Below, one piece after another: positions 30,933 through 37,994 of a stretch of DNA of 64,000 nucleotides. Positions within the stretch are counted from its first letter, which is position 1. Each line of letters opens with the position of its first letter. This DNA comes from Plantimonas leprariae (GTDB taxonomy: Bacteria > Pseudomonadota > Alphaproteobacteria > Rhizobiales > Rhizobiaceae), in NCBI RefSeq assembly GCF_008802405.1, contig NZ_VZDO01000019.1, forward strand, positions 31,672 to 95,671, given 5' to 3'. The notes beneath the pieces are model-generated. The model saw nothing but the letters and a program-made list of their open reading frames with translations. It was not told where the DNA came from and made no database searches. The translations under genes and the position numbers were made by a program.

Positions 30933-31250
30933 GTGACGATGGTTGTGACACGCAGGAGCGCGCGGTCGTCCTCCCTCTCGATGGCCGAGGCCCGCACGGG
31001 CCTGTTCCGCGCGACGCTGCTGTTCGGCTCCGCGGCGGCGGCGCTGTCGCTGATCGTCGTGCCGATGGCGGACCGCCAGGCGAAGCTGATCGTCGCCGAG
31101 CGGGCCTCCGACCTCGACGCGATGACCACGGGCTCGATCGGCTCGGATGCGAACGTCCAGCGCTACACGATCCGGCGCAGCGTCCTCGACCGCCCGGACC
31201 GGGCGCCCTGCATCATGTTCCCGGACGGCCGCCAGACGGGTGCCTGTTAA
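30933..31250 (+). CDS. Small membrane-anchored hypothetical protein
   Basis: This frame encodes 105 residues from a GTG at 30933, with ACGGGAG as ribosome site; an ATG lies two codons later. One hydrophobic segment ('LFRATLLFGSAAAALSLIVVP') follows a basic, serine-rich N-terminus. The rest ends in 'CIMFPDGRQTGAC', with a Cys pair. Its stop and that of the converging methyltransferase share the four bases TTAA at 31247-31250. The protein is not recognised and no function is proposed. Confidence 0.6.
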   Translation: MTMVVTRRSARSSSLSMAEARTGLFRATLLFGSAAAALSLIVVPMADRQAKLIVAERASDLDAMTTGSIGSDANVQRYTIRRSVLDRPDRAPCIMFPDGRQTGAC

Positions 31251-32170
31251 TCGTCCTTGCCCGAGCGATCGCGCAGCGCCTCGGCGAGGCTCGCCTTGGC
31301 GGAACCCGGCCGGAGCGGCTGCTGCTGCGAGGGATGCGGCTTCCAGCCCGACATGTAGACGACGTCGAACGTCGCGCGGACGCGCCCGTCGGCCCCTGCG
31401 AAACGCTCCGCGTAGATCTCCGCCGCCCGGAGGAACAGCCCGCGCGGCGTGAAGCTTCGGCGACGCTCGGCCAGCATGTTCGCCATGCCCATGCGGCGAA
31501 GGTCTAGGCAAAGATCGAACATCGAAGCGTAGCGCACCGTGATCCGATCCTGGTCGGCGACGGGGAGCGCCAGCCCGGCGCGCTGCAGGAGCGCCCCGGC
31601 GTCGCGGACGTCGATGAACGGCGCGACGCGCGGGGATGCGCCCCCGAGCAGTTCGGCTTCCGCTTCGAGCAGCGAGGTCCGCAGCTCGTGCAAGGTCTCG
31701 CCGCCGAGCGCCGCGGCGAGGAACAGCCCGTCCGGCTTCAGGGCCCGGCGCGCCTGGATCACCGTGCCGGGCGTGTCGTTGGTGAGGTGGAGCGACAGCG
31801 GCGACAGGACGAGGTCGACCGAATCCTCGGGGAGCGGCAGCGCTTCCTCGTCGCCGACGATGCCGTCCGGCGCATCGCCGAGGAAGGCGGCGTCGCGCTC
31901 GACCCGCAGCATCGTCCCGACCTGGCCGCCGGCCATGACGAGCCGGGCCGCCTCGCCCGTGTGCCCGCCGATCTCGGCCGCCCGCTCGAAGCGGCGCTCG
32001 ACCAGCGACAGGCGCTCGGCGAGTTCCCGCGCGACGGCCTGCAGGAGGAACAGCGGCGCGTCGTCGCCCCCGGCGCGGCCGAGCGCCCGGAGACGCCGGC
32101 GATCGAGGAGGGCGCGGTCGAACAGGGCGGCGGGATGGGAGGCGCCGGAGGGCTGGGGAGGACGCGGCAT
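31247..32170 (-). CDS. SAM-dependent methyltransferase, NDUFAF5/BioC-like
   Basis: This is a 307-residue protein. 'LFDRALLDRRRLRALGRAGGDDAPLFLLQAVARELAERLSLVER' is the N-terminal signature of alphaproteobacterial relatives of mitochondrial NDUFAF5 (a complex I assembly factor), followed by 'LPLPEDSVDLVLSPLSLHLTNDTPGTVIQARRALKPDGLFLAAALGGETLHELR', a BioC-like methyltransferase core. Motif I ('AAEIGGHTGEAARLV') is degenerate. The start at 32170 is the only ATG before the conserved part. Role in complex I assembly is by analogy only. It is divergent from comF. Confidence 0.82.
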   Translation of the reverse strand: MPRPPQPSGASHPAALFDRALLDRRRLRALGRAGGDDAPLFLLQAVARELAERLSLVERRFERAAEIGGHTGEAARLVMAGGQVGTMLRVERDAAFLGDAPDGIVGDEEALPLPEDSVDLVLSPLSLHLTNDTPGTVIQARRALKPDGLFLAAALGGETLHELRTSLLEAEAELLGGASPRVAPFIDVRDAGALLQRAGLALPVADQDRITVRYASMFDLCLDLRRMGMANMLAERRRSFTPRGLFLRAAEIYAERFAGADGRVRATFDVVYMSGWKPHPSQQQPLRPGSAKASLAEALRDRSGKDD

Positions 32171-32231
32171 CGCGCTTGTAGCTGAGGGGGCGGCCTGTAT
32201 CGTCAAGCCTCGAGGAATCGAACGGGCTGCG

Positions 32232-32996
32232 ATGGCGAGCTTCTGGGACGGAACCGGCCGGTTGCCCGGCCTCCGCCGCGCGGCGGAGGCGGTGGGGCAG
32301 GTGCTGTTTCCGCCCGTCTGCCCGCTCTGCCGCGCGGCGACCGCAGCGGCGCACGCCCTCTGCCCCGCCTGCTGGACGAAGCTCGCCTTCATCGAGCCGC
32401 CGTTCTGCGCCGTGCTCGGCACGCCCTTCGCCCGGGATTTCGGCGAGGGCGCGCTTTCGCCGGAGGCGATCGCCGCGCCGCCGCGGTTCTCGCGCCTGCG
32501 CGCGGCCGTCCTCTACGGCGACACCAGCGCGCGGCTGGCCTCGGCGCTGAAATACGCCGACCGGACGGAGCTCGCCCCGATGCTCGCCGGCTGGATGCGC
32601 CGCGCCGGCGCCGAACTCCTCGCCGAGGCCGACCTCGTCGTGCCGGTGCCGCTGCACCGCCTGCGGCTGTTCACGCGGCGCTACAACCAGTCGGCGGAAC
32701 TGGCGCGCCGCGTTGCGGCGGCTTCGCGTGTGCCTTACGCGCCGCTGGCGCTGGCCCGCACGAGATGGACGCGCCGGCAGGTCGGGCTTGGCCGCGATGC
32801 GCGGCGGCGCAACGTGTCGCGCGCCTTCCGGGTGCCGGACGAATGGCGAGCGCGGTTGGCCGGCCGGCGCGTCGTTCTTGTCGACGACGTGTTCACCACC
32901 GGCGCGACGGTGGACGCCGCGACCGCGGCGCTCCTGAAGGCGGGGGCCGCGGCGGTCGACGTCCTCGTCTTCGCCAGGGTTGCGGCCGGCGGGTGA
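32232..32996 (+). CDS. comF: ComF family protein (phosphoribosyltransferase-like)
   Basis: This 254-residue protein has an N-terminal zinc-finger-like cluster of paired cysteines ('FPPVCPLCRAATAAAHALCPACWTKL') and a C-terminal PRTase domain whose PRPP loop is 'VVLVDDVFTTGATVDAAT'. 'VVPVPLHRLRLFTRRYNQSAELARRVA' is the ComF signature. It is linked to DNA uptake and processing in competent bacteria, though its role in non-competent species is unclear. grxC and nit follow in the same direction. Confidence 0.92.
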   Translation: MASFWDGTGRLPGLRRAAEAVGQVLFPPVCPLCRAATAAAHALCPACWTKLAFIEPPFCAVLGTPFARDFGEGALSPEAIAAPPRFSRLRAAVLYGDTSARLASALKYADRTELAPMLAGWMRRAGAELLAEADLVVPVPLHRLRLFTRRYNQSAELARRVAAASRVPYAPLALARTRWTRRQVGLGRDARRRNVSRAFRVPDEWRARLAGRRVVLVDDVFTTGATVDAATAALLKAGAAAVDVLVFARVAAGG

Positions 32997-33037
32997 CGCG
33001 TCCATATGGTCAGGTCCGTTCATCACCGGTGTCCGCC

Positions 33038-33298
33038 ATGGCCGACGTCACGATCTACACGCGCGAATTCTGCGGCTACTGCGCCAGGGCCAAGCAGCTC
33101 CTCCAGAAGAAGGGCGTCGCCTTCGAGGAGAAGGACGCCTCCTTCTCGCCGGATCTGCGAGCCGAGATGACGCGCCGGGCGAACGGGCGCACGACCTTTC
33201 CGCAGATCTTCGTCGGCGAAACGCATGTCGGCGGCTGCGACGACCTCTACGCGCTGGACCGGGCCGGCAAGCTCGACCCGCTGCTTGCCGCGGCTTGA
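33038..33298 (+). CDS. grxC: Glutaredoxin 3
   Basis: This is an 86-residue dithiol glutaredoxin with active site Cys12-Gly-Tyr-Cys15 ('TREFCGYCARAKQLL'), where most homologues have CPYC; the glycine variant is usual in Rhizobiales. The glutathione-binding 'TTFPQIFVGETHVGGCDDL' is present. It reduces protein disulfides and mixed disulfides with glutathione. It lies 18 bases before nit and is likely in the comF operon. Confidence 0.95.
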   Translation: MADVTIYTREFCGYCARAKQLLQKKGVAFEEKDASFSPDLRAEMTRRANGRTTFPQIFVGETHVGGCDDLYALDRAGKLDPLLAAA

Positions 33299-33316
33299 GC
33301 GAAGAGGTTCCGCCCG

Positions 33317-34186
33317 ATGACCGTCTTCACCGCCGCCGTCGTCCAGATGCGCTCCGGCACCGATCCGGCGCGGAACATCGCCGCGCTCGGCGAACTCGTC
33401 GCCAAGGCCGCGAGCCGCGGCGCGACCTATGTCCAGTCGCCGGAGATGACCGGCATGGTGCAGCGCGACCGCGAGGGTCTGTTCGCGGCGTTGCGTAAGC
33501 CGGAGGCCGATCCGGTGGCGCAGGCCGCGTCCGAGCTGGCCCGCCGGCACGGCGTCCATCTCCACGTCGGCTCGACGGCTGTGCGGCTGCCGGACGGACG
33601 GGCGGCGAACCGCGCCTTCCTGTTTCGCCCTGACGGGAGCCGGGCCGCCACCTACGACAAGATCCACATGTTCGACGTCGACCTCGACAACGGCGAGAGC
33701 TGGCGCGAATCGCGCACCTACAAGCCGGGCGAACAGGCGGTGGTCGCCGACCTTGACTTCGCCGACGGCTCCGCCCGGCTCGGTTTCGCGGTCTGCTACG
33801 ACATGCGCTTTCCGCAGCTCTTCCGGGCGGAAGCCCTTGCCGGAGCGGAGGTGCTGACCGCGCCCGCCGCCTTCACGCGCCAGACCGGCGAGGCGCATTG
33901 GCACGTGCTCCTGCGCGCCCGGGCGATCGAGAACGGCGCCTTCGTGGTGGCGGCCGCGCAAGGCGGCGTCCACGAGGACGGGCGCGAGACCTACGGCCAT
34001 TCGATCGTCGTCGACCCGTGGGGCCGCGTCCTCGCCGAGGTCGACGGGGCGGAGCCGGGCATCGCGGTGGCGCGGATCGACACCGCCGAGGTGGCGGCGG
34101 CGCGGGCGAAGCTGCCGAACCTGAAGAACGCCCGCGAGTTCACCCTCGCTGCGAATGGGCGGGATGTCGCCGAGGCCGCCGAGTGA
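33317..34186 (+). CDS. Carbon-nitrogen hydrolase (Nit family)
   Basis: This is a 289-residue nitrilase-superfamily amidase. The catalytic triad can be placed: Glu in 'VQSPEMTG', Lys in 'TYDKIHMFDVDL' and Cys in 'GFAVCYDMRFPQLFR'. The Nit1/NIT2-like sequence suggests hydrolysis of deaminated glutathione or an omega-amide, a repair role; the neighbouring glutaredoxin fits this weakly. The stop overlaps the next start as GTGA. Confidence 0.9.
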   Translation: MTVFTAAVVQMRSGTDPARNIAALGELVAKAASRGATYVQSPEMTGMVQRDREGLFAALRKPEADPVAQAASELARRHGVHLHVGSTAVRLPDGRAANRAFLFRPDGSRAATYDKIHMFDVDLDNGESWRESRTYKPGEQAVVADLDFADGSARLGFAVCYDMRFPQLFRAEALAGAEVLTAPAAFTRQTGEAHWHVLLRARAIENGAFVVAAAQGGVHEDGRETYGHSIVVDPWGRVLAEVDGAEPGIAVARIDTAEVAAARAKLPNLKNAREFTLAANGRDVAEAAE

Positions 34187-34593
34187 TCACCTATTCGCTG
34201 CGTTGCACGGGCGGCGGCCACGGCTTCGACGGCTGGTTCCGCTCCAGCGAGGACTTCGAGAAGCAGCGCCGGCTGAGCCTCGTCGAGTGCCCGCATTGCG
34301 GCTCGACCGAGGTCGAGAAGGGCCTGATGGCGCCCGCCGTCTCCGCGTCCCGCGAGGTGGGGGCGGCGGAAGCGGCCGCGACCTTCGCCAAGTTGCAGGC
34401 GATGGCGCGCGAGGCGCGGGCGAAGTCGGACTATGTCGGCAAGGAGTTCGCGGCGGAAGCCCGCAAGATCCACTACGGCGAGACGGAAGCCCGCTCGATC
34501 TACGGCGAGGCGACGCTGCCGCAGGTGAAGGCGCTGGCGGACGAGGGCATCGCGGCCGTGCCGCTGCCGCCCCTGCCCGAAGACAAGAACTGA
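34183..34593 (+). CDS. DUF1178 family protein
   Basis: This 136-residue protein starts with GTG at 34183, overlapping the nit stop. 'ITYSLRCTGGGHGFDGWFRSSEDFEKQRRLSLVECPHCGSTEVEKGLMAP' is the DUF1178 signature and holds a CxxC that may bind zinc together with the earlier Cys and His. 'ARKIHYGETEARSIYGEAT' at the C-terminus is also conserved. Its function is unknown. The nit-DUF1178 pairing is common in alphaproteobacteria and suggests joint action. Confidence 0.9.
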   Translation: MITYSLRCTGGGHGFDGWFRSSEDFEKQRRLSLVECPHCGSTEVEKGLMAPAVSASREVGAAEAAATFAKLQAMAREARAKSDYVGKEFAAEARKIHYGETEARSIYGEATLPQVKALADEGIAAVPLPPLPEDKN

Positions 34594-34605
34594 CGGCGGC
34601 GCACG

Positions 34606-34896
34606 GTGGCGAAGATTTGGGCAAAGGCGCCGTCTCCCTGCATCGGCGTCTGCAAGTTCCGCGACGAAGGCCGCTGCCTCGGCTGCCAGATGACGAAGCC
34701 CGAGAAGAAGCGCTTCAAGCGGCTGAAGGGCAAGGCGGAGCGAAGGCCGTTCTTCCTTATGCTTCGCGAGCGCCTCGAAGCGCGCGACCGCTGGAACTAC
34801 TGGTCGCGGATGTATCGGCGGCGCTGCCTGAAGAAGGGCGCGGACTGCCCGCTCGACAAGCTCGAAGGCGCCGAGCGGGAAGCCCGCGCCGCATAA
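34606..34896 (+). CDS. DUF1289 family protein, copy 1
   Basis: This 96-residue basic protein starts with GTG at 34606. The DUF1289 core 'SPCIGVCKFRDEGRCLGCQMTKPEKKRFKRL' has four cysteines in the pattern C-x3-C-x7-C-x2-C, which likely binds metal. Its C-terminal half is rich in Lys/Arg and aromatic residues ('ERLEARDRWNYWSRMYRRRCLKKG'). A second DUF1289 gene follows 43 bases later. Neither has a known role. Confidence 0.85.
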   Translation: MAKIWAKAPSPCIGVCKFRDEGRCLGCQMTKPEKKRFKRLKGKAERRPFFLMLRERLEARDRWNYWSRMYRRRCLKKGADCPLDKLEGAEREARAA

Positions 34897-34939
34897 CCGT
34901 CGTGGCTCCTGCCCGGCCGAACGTTTCGAAGGTCGCCTG

Positions 34940-35218
34940 ATGTCCTCCACCCCGGATCTCTGGGCCGACGCTCCGTCGCCCTGCATCGACATCTGCAAGT
35001 ACAAGCGGCAGGGCCGCTGCGTCGGCTGCTCGATGACCAAGCTGGAGAAGGACACGTTTCCCCGGTCGGGCAGCGGGGAGGCGAAGCGCCGATTCTTCGA
35101 GACGCTGCTCGCGCGGCTGGAGTCGGAGCACAAGAACCCGGCTTTCTGGATCATGAGCTACCGCCGCAAATGCGAGCGCGAGGGGGTGGAGTGCCCGCTG
35201 GATGCGGGCGAGGCGTGA
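34940..35218 (+). CDS. DUF1289 family protein, copy 2
   Basis: This 92-residue protein shares the DUF1289 core with its neighbour: 'SPCIDICKYKRQGRCVGCSMTKLEKDTF', the same four-cysteine spacing, and a similar C-terminus ('NPAFWIMSYRRKCEREGVECPLDAGEA'). The two copies clearly come from one duplication but have diverged to roughly half identity by eye. It is the last gene of the comF-to-DUF1289 run. A long gene-free stretch follows. Confidence 0.87.
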   Translation: MSSTPDLWADAPSPCIDICKYKRQGRCVGCSMTKLEKDTFPRSGSGEAKRRFFETLLARLESEHKNPAFWIMSYRRKCEREGVECPLDAGEA

Positions 35219-35289
35219 GGCACAACTTCGCGTTCCCGCGCCGCAGTGGCCGGGGTTTGCGGGTGGTTCGTTGCCGCTGGTCGAGAGCG

Positions 35290-35356
35290 GCGGGCGCCGA
35301 AGGCAGAGCCTTCCGACGTAGTCTATTCGTCAAAGCGGCCTGCCTTCGGCGCCCGC
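35290..35356. repeat. 17-bp perfect inverted repeat
   Basis: The left arm GCGGGCGCCGAAGGCAG (35290-35306) is exactly complementary to the right arm CTGCCTTCGGCGCCCGC (35340-35356), with a 33-base loop that itself can pair only weakly. Stem length and GC content would give a very stable RNA or cruciform structure. Confidence 0.75.
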
Positions 35357-35411
35357 GCGGGTGTCTGCAGCGCTTGCCGCCGGCTGCCCCGCCGGCGTCC
35401 CCATGACCTTC

Positions 35412-35432
35412 GGCGAGGTGGCTCACCTCGCC
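35412..35432. repeat. 9-bp perfect hairpin
   Basis: GGCGAGGTG (35412-35420), loop GCT, CACCTCGCC (35424-35432). There is no T run behind it, so it is not a typical intrinsic terminator, although it could stop transcripts from the DUF1289 operon 190 bases upstream. Confidence 0.6.
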
Positions 35433-35752
35433 TCAAGGGCGTGATCCGAACATTGTCCTCGGCTACACAGCCGTTCGGGTTCCTCGGCTTGCTCCCGGAC
35501 CCATTTGCATGGGACCGGCCATGGTTCACGCTGCCCGGGCGCCCCGCCTCTCCGGAAGAAGCACGACACCCGGACCCGCCCGCCACCCCACCGAACGATC
35601 CCGGTGATCATTCGCGCTCCCTCGACGGGGCGGCGGTGAGCGGAAGCTACGCGAAGGGGCGAGAACGGGGATAAGTTTTCGGTGGTGCGCTCGGACAGCG
35701 GCCCGGTCCGTGCCTCACTCCTGCACGAGGTGGGAAGGCGAGGGGGGTCGGC

Positions 35753-36229
35753 TCAGGCGTGTTCCGCCGTCGTCCCGCCGGTCGCGAGCCGGTCGAGGTT
35801 GGCGATCAGGCGGTCGAGGAGGGCGAGGAACTGCGCGGCTTCCTCGTCCGAGAAGCCGTCGAGCGCATCGCGGTTGCCCTGGAACAGGGCGGCGCAGGCG
35901 TCCGGCAGGCGCGCGAGCGCGGCGTCGGTCAGGGCGACGCGGCTGGAGCGGCCGTCGGCCGGATCGGGAGTCCGCCGGATCAGGCCGTCCCGTTCCATCC
36001 GCGCCATCATCTGCGCCATGGACGGCTGCTCGATGCGGACGATCCGGGCGAGGTCGCGCTGCGACCCGGCCAGCCCGTCCCGCAGTGCGACGAGGGCCGG
36101 CAGATAGCCGACGCCGAAGCCGAGCGGCTTCAGCCGGGCTTCGCTCAACCGCACGAAGCCGCGCGCTGCCATGGTGATCAGATGACCCGGCGTCGCCAGC
36201 ACGTCCAGCTTCATCATATCCACTTGCAT
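35753..36229 (-). CDS. MarR family transcriptional regulator
   Basis: This is a 158-residue MarR protein. The winged helix-turn-helix is visible in 'GYLPALVALRDGLAGSQRDLARIVRIEQPSMAQMMARMERDGLIRRTPDPADGRSSRVALTDAALARL', with the wing 'PDPADGRSSRVALT'. The start is placed at the ATG at 36229; a GTG at 36235 and ATGs at 36217 and 36214 are alternatives. A 22-base dyad overlapping its start suggests autoregulation and control of the divergent SnoaL-like gene. The ligand is unknown. Confidence 0.9.
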   Translation of the reverse strand: MQVDMMKLDVLATPGHLITMAARGFVRLSEARLKPLGFGVGYLPALVALRDGLAGSQRDLARIVRIEQPSMAQMMARMERDGLIRRTPDPADGRSSRVALTDAALARLPDACAALFQGNRDALDGFSDEEAAQFLALLDRLIANLDRLATGGTTAEHA

Positions 36230-36232
36230 AGG

Positions 36233-36254
36233 CACCTATATTGATACATAGGTG
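36233..36254. promoter_or_regulatory. Candidate MarR operator
   Basis: CACCTAT (36233-36239) and ATAGGTG (36248-36254) are perfect inverted repeats around an eight-base centre. The site abuts the marR start and lies 75 bases before the divergent SnoaL-like gene. Length and AT-rich centre are typical of MarR operators. Confidence 0.6.
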
Positions 36255-36328
36255 ACGATACAACTACGGAGCGCTGCCGACAACGGTGGTGGCCGGCGGC
36301 GCTTCCGGGCATTCGGAAAGGACGGACA

Positions 36329-36700
36329 ATGGCGGACGACAAGATCGAGGTTCTGCGGCGCATCTACGACCGCTTCAACGCGCGCGACATCGACGGCGTC
36401 CTGGCCGTCCTCGCCGACGACGTCACCTGGGCGAACGGCATGGACGGCGGCCATGTCCACGGGCACGAGGCGCTGCGGGAGTACTGGACGCGGCAGTGGT
36501 CGATGATCAGCCCGCATGTCGAGCCGGTCGGCTTCACGGCGGAGAGCGACGGCGCGGTCGTGGCGGAGGTCCGGCAGACCATCCGCGATCTCGAAGGCCG
36601 GCCGCTCGCCGGGCAGACGCATGGGTTGAAGGACAAGACCGTCGGCCACGTCTTCCGCTTCCGGGACGGCCGGATCACGCGCTTCGACATCCGCGACTGA
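36329..36700 (+). CDS. SnoaL-like / NTF2-fold protein
   Basis: This 123-residue protein has the SnoaL-like fold: 'VLRRIYDRFNARDIDGVLAVLADDVTWANGMDGGHVHGHEALREYWTRQW' and 'VGHVFRFRDGRITRFDIRD'. Such proteins are small isomerases, hydrolases or ligand binders with a cone-shaped pocket; the specific reaction is not known. It is divergent from the MarR gene, with a likely MarR operator between them, so its expression is probably inducible by an unknown compound. Confidence 0.88.
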   Translation: MADDKIEVLRRIYDRFNARDIDGVLAVLADDVTWANGMDGGHVHGHEALREYWTRQWSMISPHVEPVGFTAESDGAVVAEVRQTIRDLEGRPLAGQTHGLKDKTVGHVFRFRDGRITRFDIRD

Positions 36701-36732
36701 CGGGCGGGTCGCCGATCCGGGACCCCATAAGG

Positions 36733-36767
36733 CAAGGCCCGCCGGACGGAGCGTCGGGCGGGCCTTG
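36733..36767. terminator. Bidirectional terminator between SnoaL-like gene and dps
   Basis: CAAGGCCCGCC (36733-36743) pairs perfectly with GGCGGGCCTTG (36757-36767), and the inner GACG/CGTC lengthens the stem. It sits between two convergent stops. No long T run is present, but position and stem support termination for both genes. Confidence 0.7.
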
Positions 36768-36789
36768 TCGGCTTCGGATGTGCAGGCGC

Positions 36790-37272
36790 TCAGGCCGCCG
36801 TGTTCTTCAGGTGGGCGCGGAGCATCCAGGCATACTTGTCGTGCTTCTCGATACGCGCCGTCGCCATGTCGTTGGTCGCCCAGTCGCCGTGCTGCTCGGC
36901 GACCTGCGCCAGCGAGGAGCAGGTGGCGGAAAGCGTTTCCTGGTCCTTCATCAGGACCTCGACCATGGTCTTGGCGTCCGTCTTGCCGTCGTGCTCCTCG
37001 ATCGCACTGCGTTCCAGGAATACGCCGAAGCGGCCTTCCGCATGCGCGTCGAACGCCTTGATGCGCTCGGCCAGGAAGTCCTGCGCCTCGAAATGATCCT
37101 CGTAGATCTCCTGGAACAGCTCGTGCAGCGAGCCGAAGCTCATGCCGGTGACGTTCCAGTGGAAGTTCTGCGCCTTCATCGTCTCGACGGCGGTTTCCGC
37201 CAGGGCCTGCGTCAGGCCGCTGACGATCTCCTCCTTCGCGGTCGGCTCGATCTTGGCCGCAACCAGTCCCAT
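36790..37272 (-). CDS. dps: DNA starvation/stationary-phase protection protein Dps
   Basis: This 160-residue ferritin-like protein oxidises and stores iron and coats DNA. Ferroxidase-site residues are in 'KAQNFHWNVTGMSFGSLHELFQEIYEDHFEAQDFLAERI' (His and Asp/Glu ligands). The N-terminus is short with only two lysines, so DNA binding through a lysine tail may be weak. A strong ribosome site (AAGGAG) fixes the ATG at 37272; the longer frame upstream is spurious. Two perfect palindromes of Irr-box type lie directly upstream, pointing to iron-responsive control. Confidence 0.95.
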   Translation of the reverse strand: MGLVAAKIEPTAKEEIVSGLTQALAETAVETMKAQNFHWNVTGMSFGSLHELFQEIYEDHFEAQDFLAERIKAFDAHAEGRFGVFLERSAIEEHDGKTDAKTMVEVLMKDQETLSATCSSLAQVAEQHGDWATNDMATARIEKHDKYAWMLRAHLKNTAA

Positions 37273-37301
37273 CGCGATCTCCTTCGTTAGCGTCGCTCGT
37301 T

Positions 37302-37320
37302 GTTTGGAATGATTCCAAAC
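37302..37320. promoter_or_regulatory. Palindrome 1 upstream of dps, Irr-box-like
   Basis: GTTTGGAAT-G-ATTCCAAAC is a perfect 9+1+9 palindrome, 30 bases upstream of the dps start. The core TTTGGAA-N3-TTCCAAA differs from the rhizobial Irr/ICE core (TTTAGAA-N3-TTCTAAA) by one symmetric base. It may overlap the dps promoter. Confidence 0.65.
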
Positions 37321-37347
37321 TATGCGCGTTCCGGCCCGACCGCAAGG

Positions 37348-37372
37348 CCAGTTTGGAATAATTCCAAACTGG
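37348..37372. promoter_or_regulatory. Palindrome 2 upstream of dps, Irr-box-like
   Basis: CCAGTTTGGAAT at 37348-37359, a single central A at 37360, and ATTCCAAACTGG at 37361-37372 form a perfect 25-base palindrome. It repeats the core of the first box; the two centres are 49 bases apart, nearly five helical turns, which would favour cooperative binding. It starts four bases before the upstream gene's stop and covers part of the preceding reading direction. Confidence 0.65.
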
Positions 37373-37375
37373 ATT

Positions 37376-37867
37376 TCAGCGGCCGTCCATCGCCCGCACC
37401 ATGCCGGCGGACAGGAAGCGCAGCCAGCGCCGTCCGGGTTCCACGACGCGCCAGGAGACGAGCGCGCCGGCGGCCTTGTCCTCGCCGCGCCGCCAGGCGG
37501 AGACCAGCCGGAGCAGCCAGGTCTCGTCGTCGCTGAGGTGCCTGGCGCCGGGGCGGTAGAACACCATGCCGCGCTGCGAGCGGGCATCGAGGCCGCGGAA
37601 GAAGGCGATGGCGAAGCGCTCGAAGGAGACGCCCGTCTCGCCGGCGAGGAGGAAGCAGGCGCGCTCGAGGTCCGGGCGCGGCGCGAGCTGCGAGCGCAGC
37701 GCCATCCAGCGCAGGCGGTCGAGGTCGATCCGCTCCTCCGTGCCGATCTCGTGGGTCTCCGCCAGACGCGCCGCGGTCGGGCAGCGCGGGAAGGCGAGGA
37801 CGCCGCTGCTGCTCGGACGCTCCCCGAGCCGGCCGTCGAAGAAGAAGGCATGGTTCGATGCGGTCAT
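37376..37867 (-). CDS. Hypothetical protein upstream of dps
   Basis: From the ATG at 37867 it encodes 163 residues, 'MTASNHAFFFDGRLGERPSS...'. The protein is soluble, rich in Arg and aromatic residues ('GMVFYRPGARHLSDDETWLLRLVSAWRRGEDKAAGALVSWRVVEPGRRWLRFL'), without membrane segments or known motifs that I recognise. The pattern of a helical C-terminal half hints at a small regulatory or redox-linked family, but no function is proposed. It ends just before the palindromes that precede dps. Confidence 0.6.
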   Translation of the reverse strand: MTASNHAFFFDGRLGERPSSSGVLAFPRCPTAARLAETHEIGTEERIDLDRLRWMALRSQLAPRPDLERACFLLAGETGVSFERFAIAFFRGLDARSQRGMVFYRPGARHLSDDETWLLRLVSAWRRGEDKAAGALVSWRVVEPGRRWLRFLSAGMVRAMDGR

Positions 37868-37994
37868 TGCGATTCCGGGCGGGAGGCCGCGCCGCGACAT
37901 CCCGCAAACTTGAGTGGGCGCGGCAGCTTCTAGCAGAAGCAAGAGCACATGGGAACGGCCCGGCCGAGGCCGATCGTCGCGACGGCGGGGCCGG

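Larger units (their letters stand above)
35219..35752. other. 534-base gene-free spacer with strong inverted repeats
   Basis: No credible gene is present; the frame across 35246-35674 has no domain character and uses the repeat itself as coding sequence. The region holds three dyads: 17+17 bases at 35290-35356, 9+9 at 35412-35432 and 8+8 with one mismatch at 35497-35516. It looks like an intergenic repeat or a decayed remnant. The function is unknown. Confidence 0.6.

Noticed and set aside
35246..35674. 142-residue frame in the spacer behind DUF1289
   Set aside because: It runs through the inverted repeats, is Pro/Arg-rich with no domain and has no ribosome site. It is more likely non-coding.
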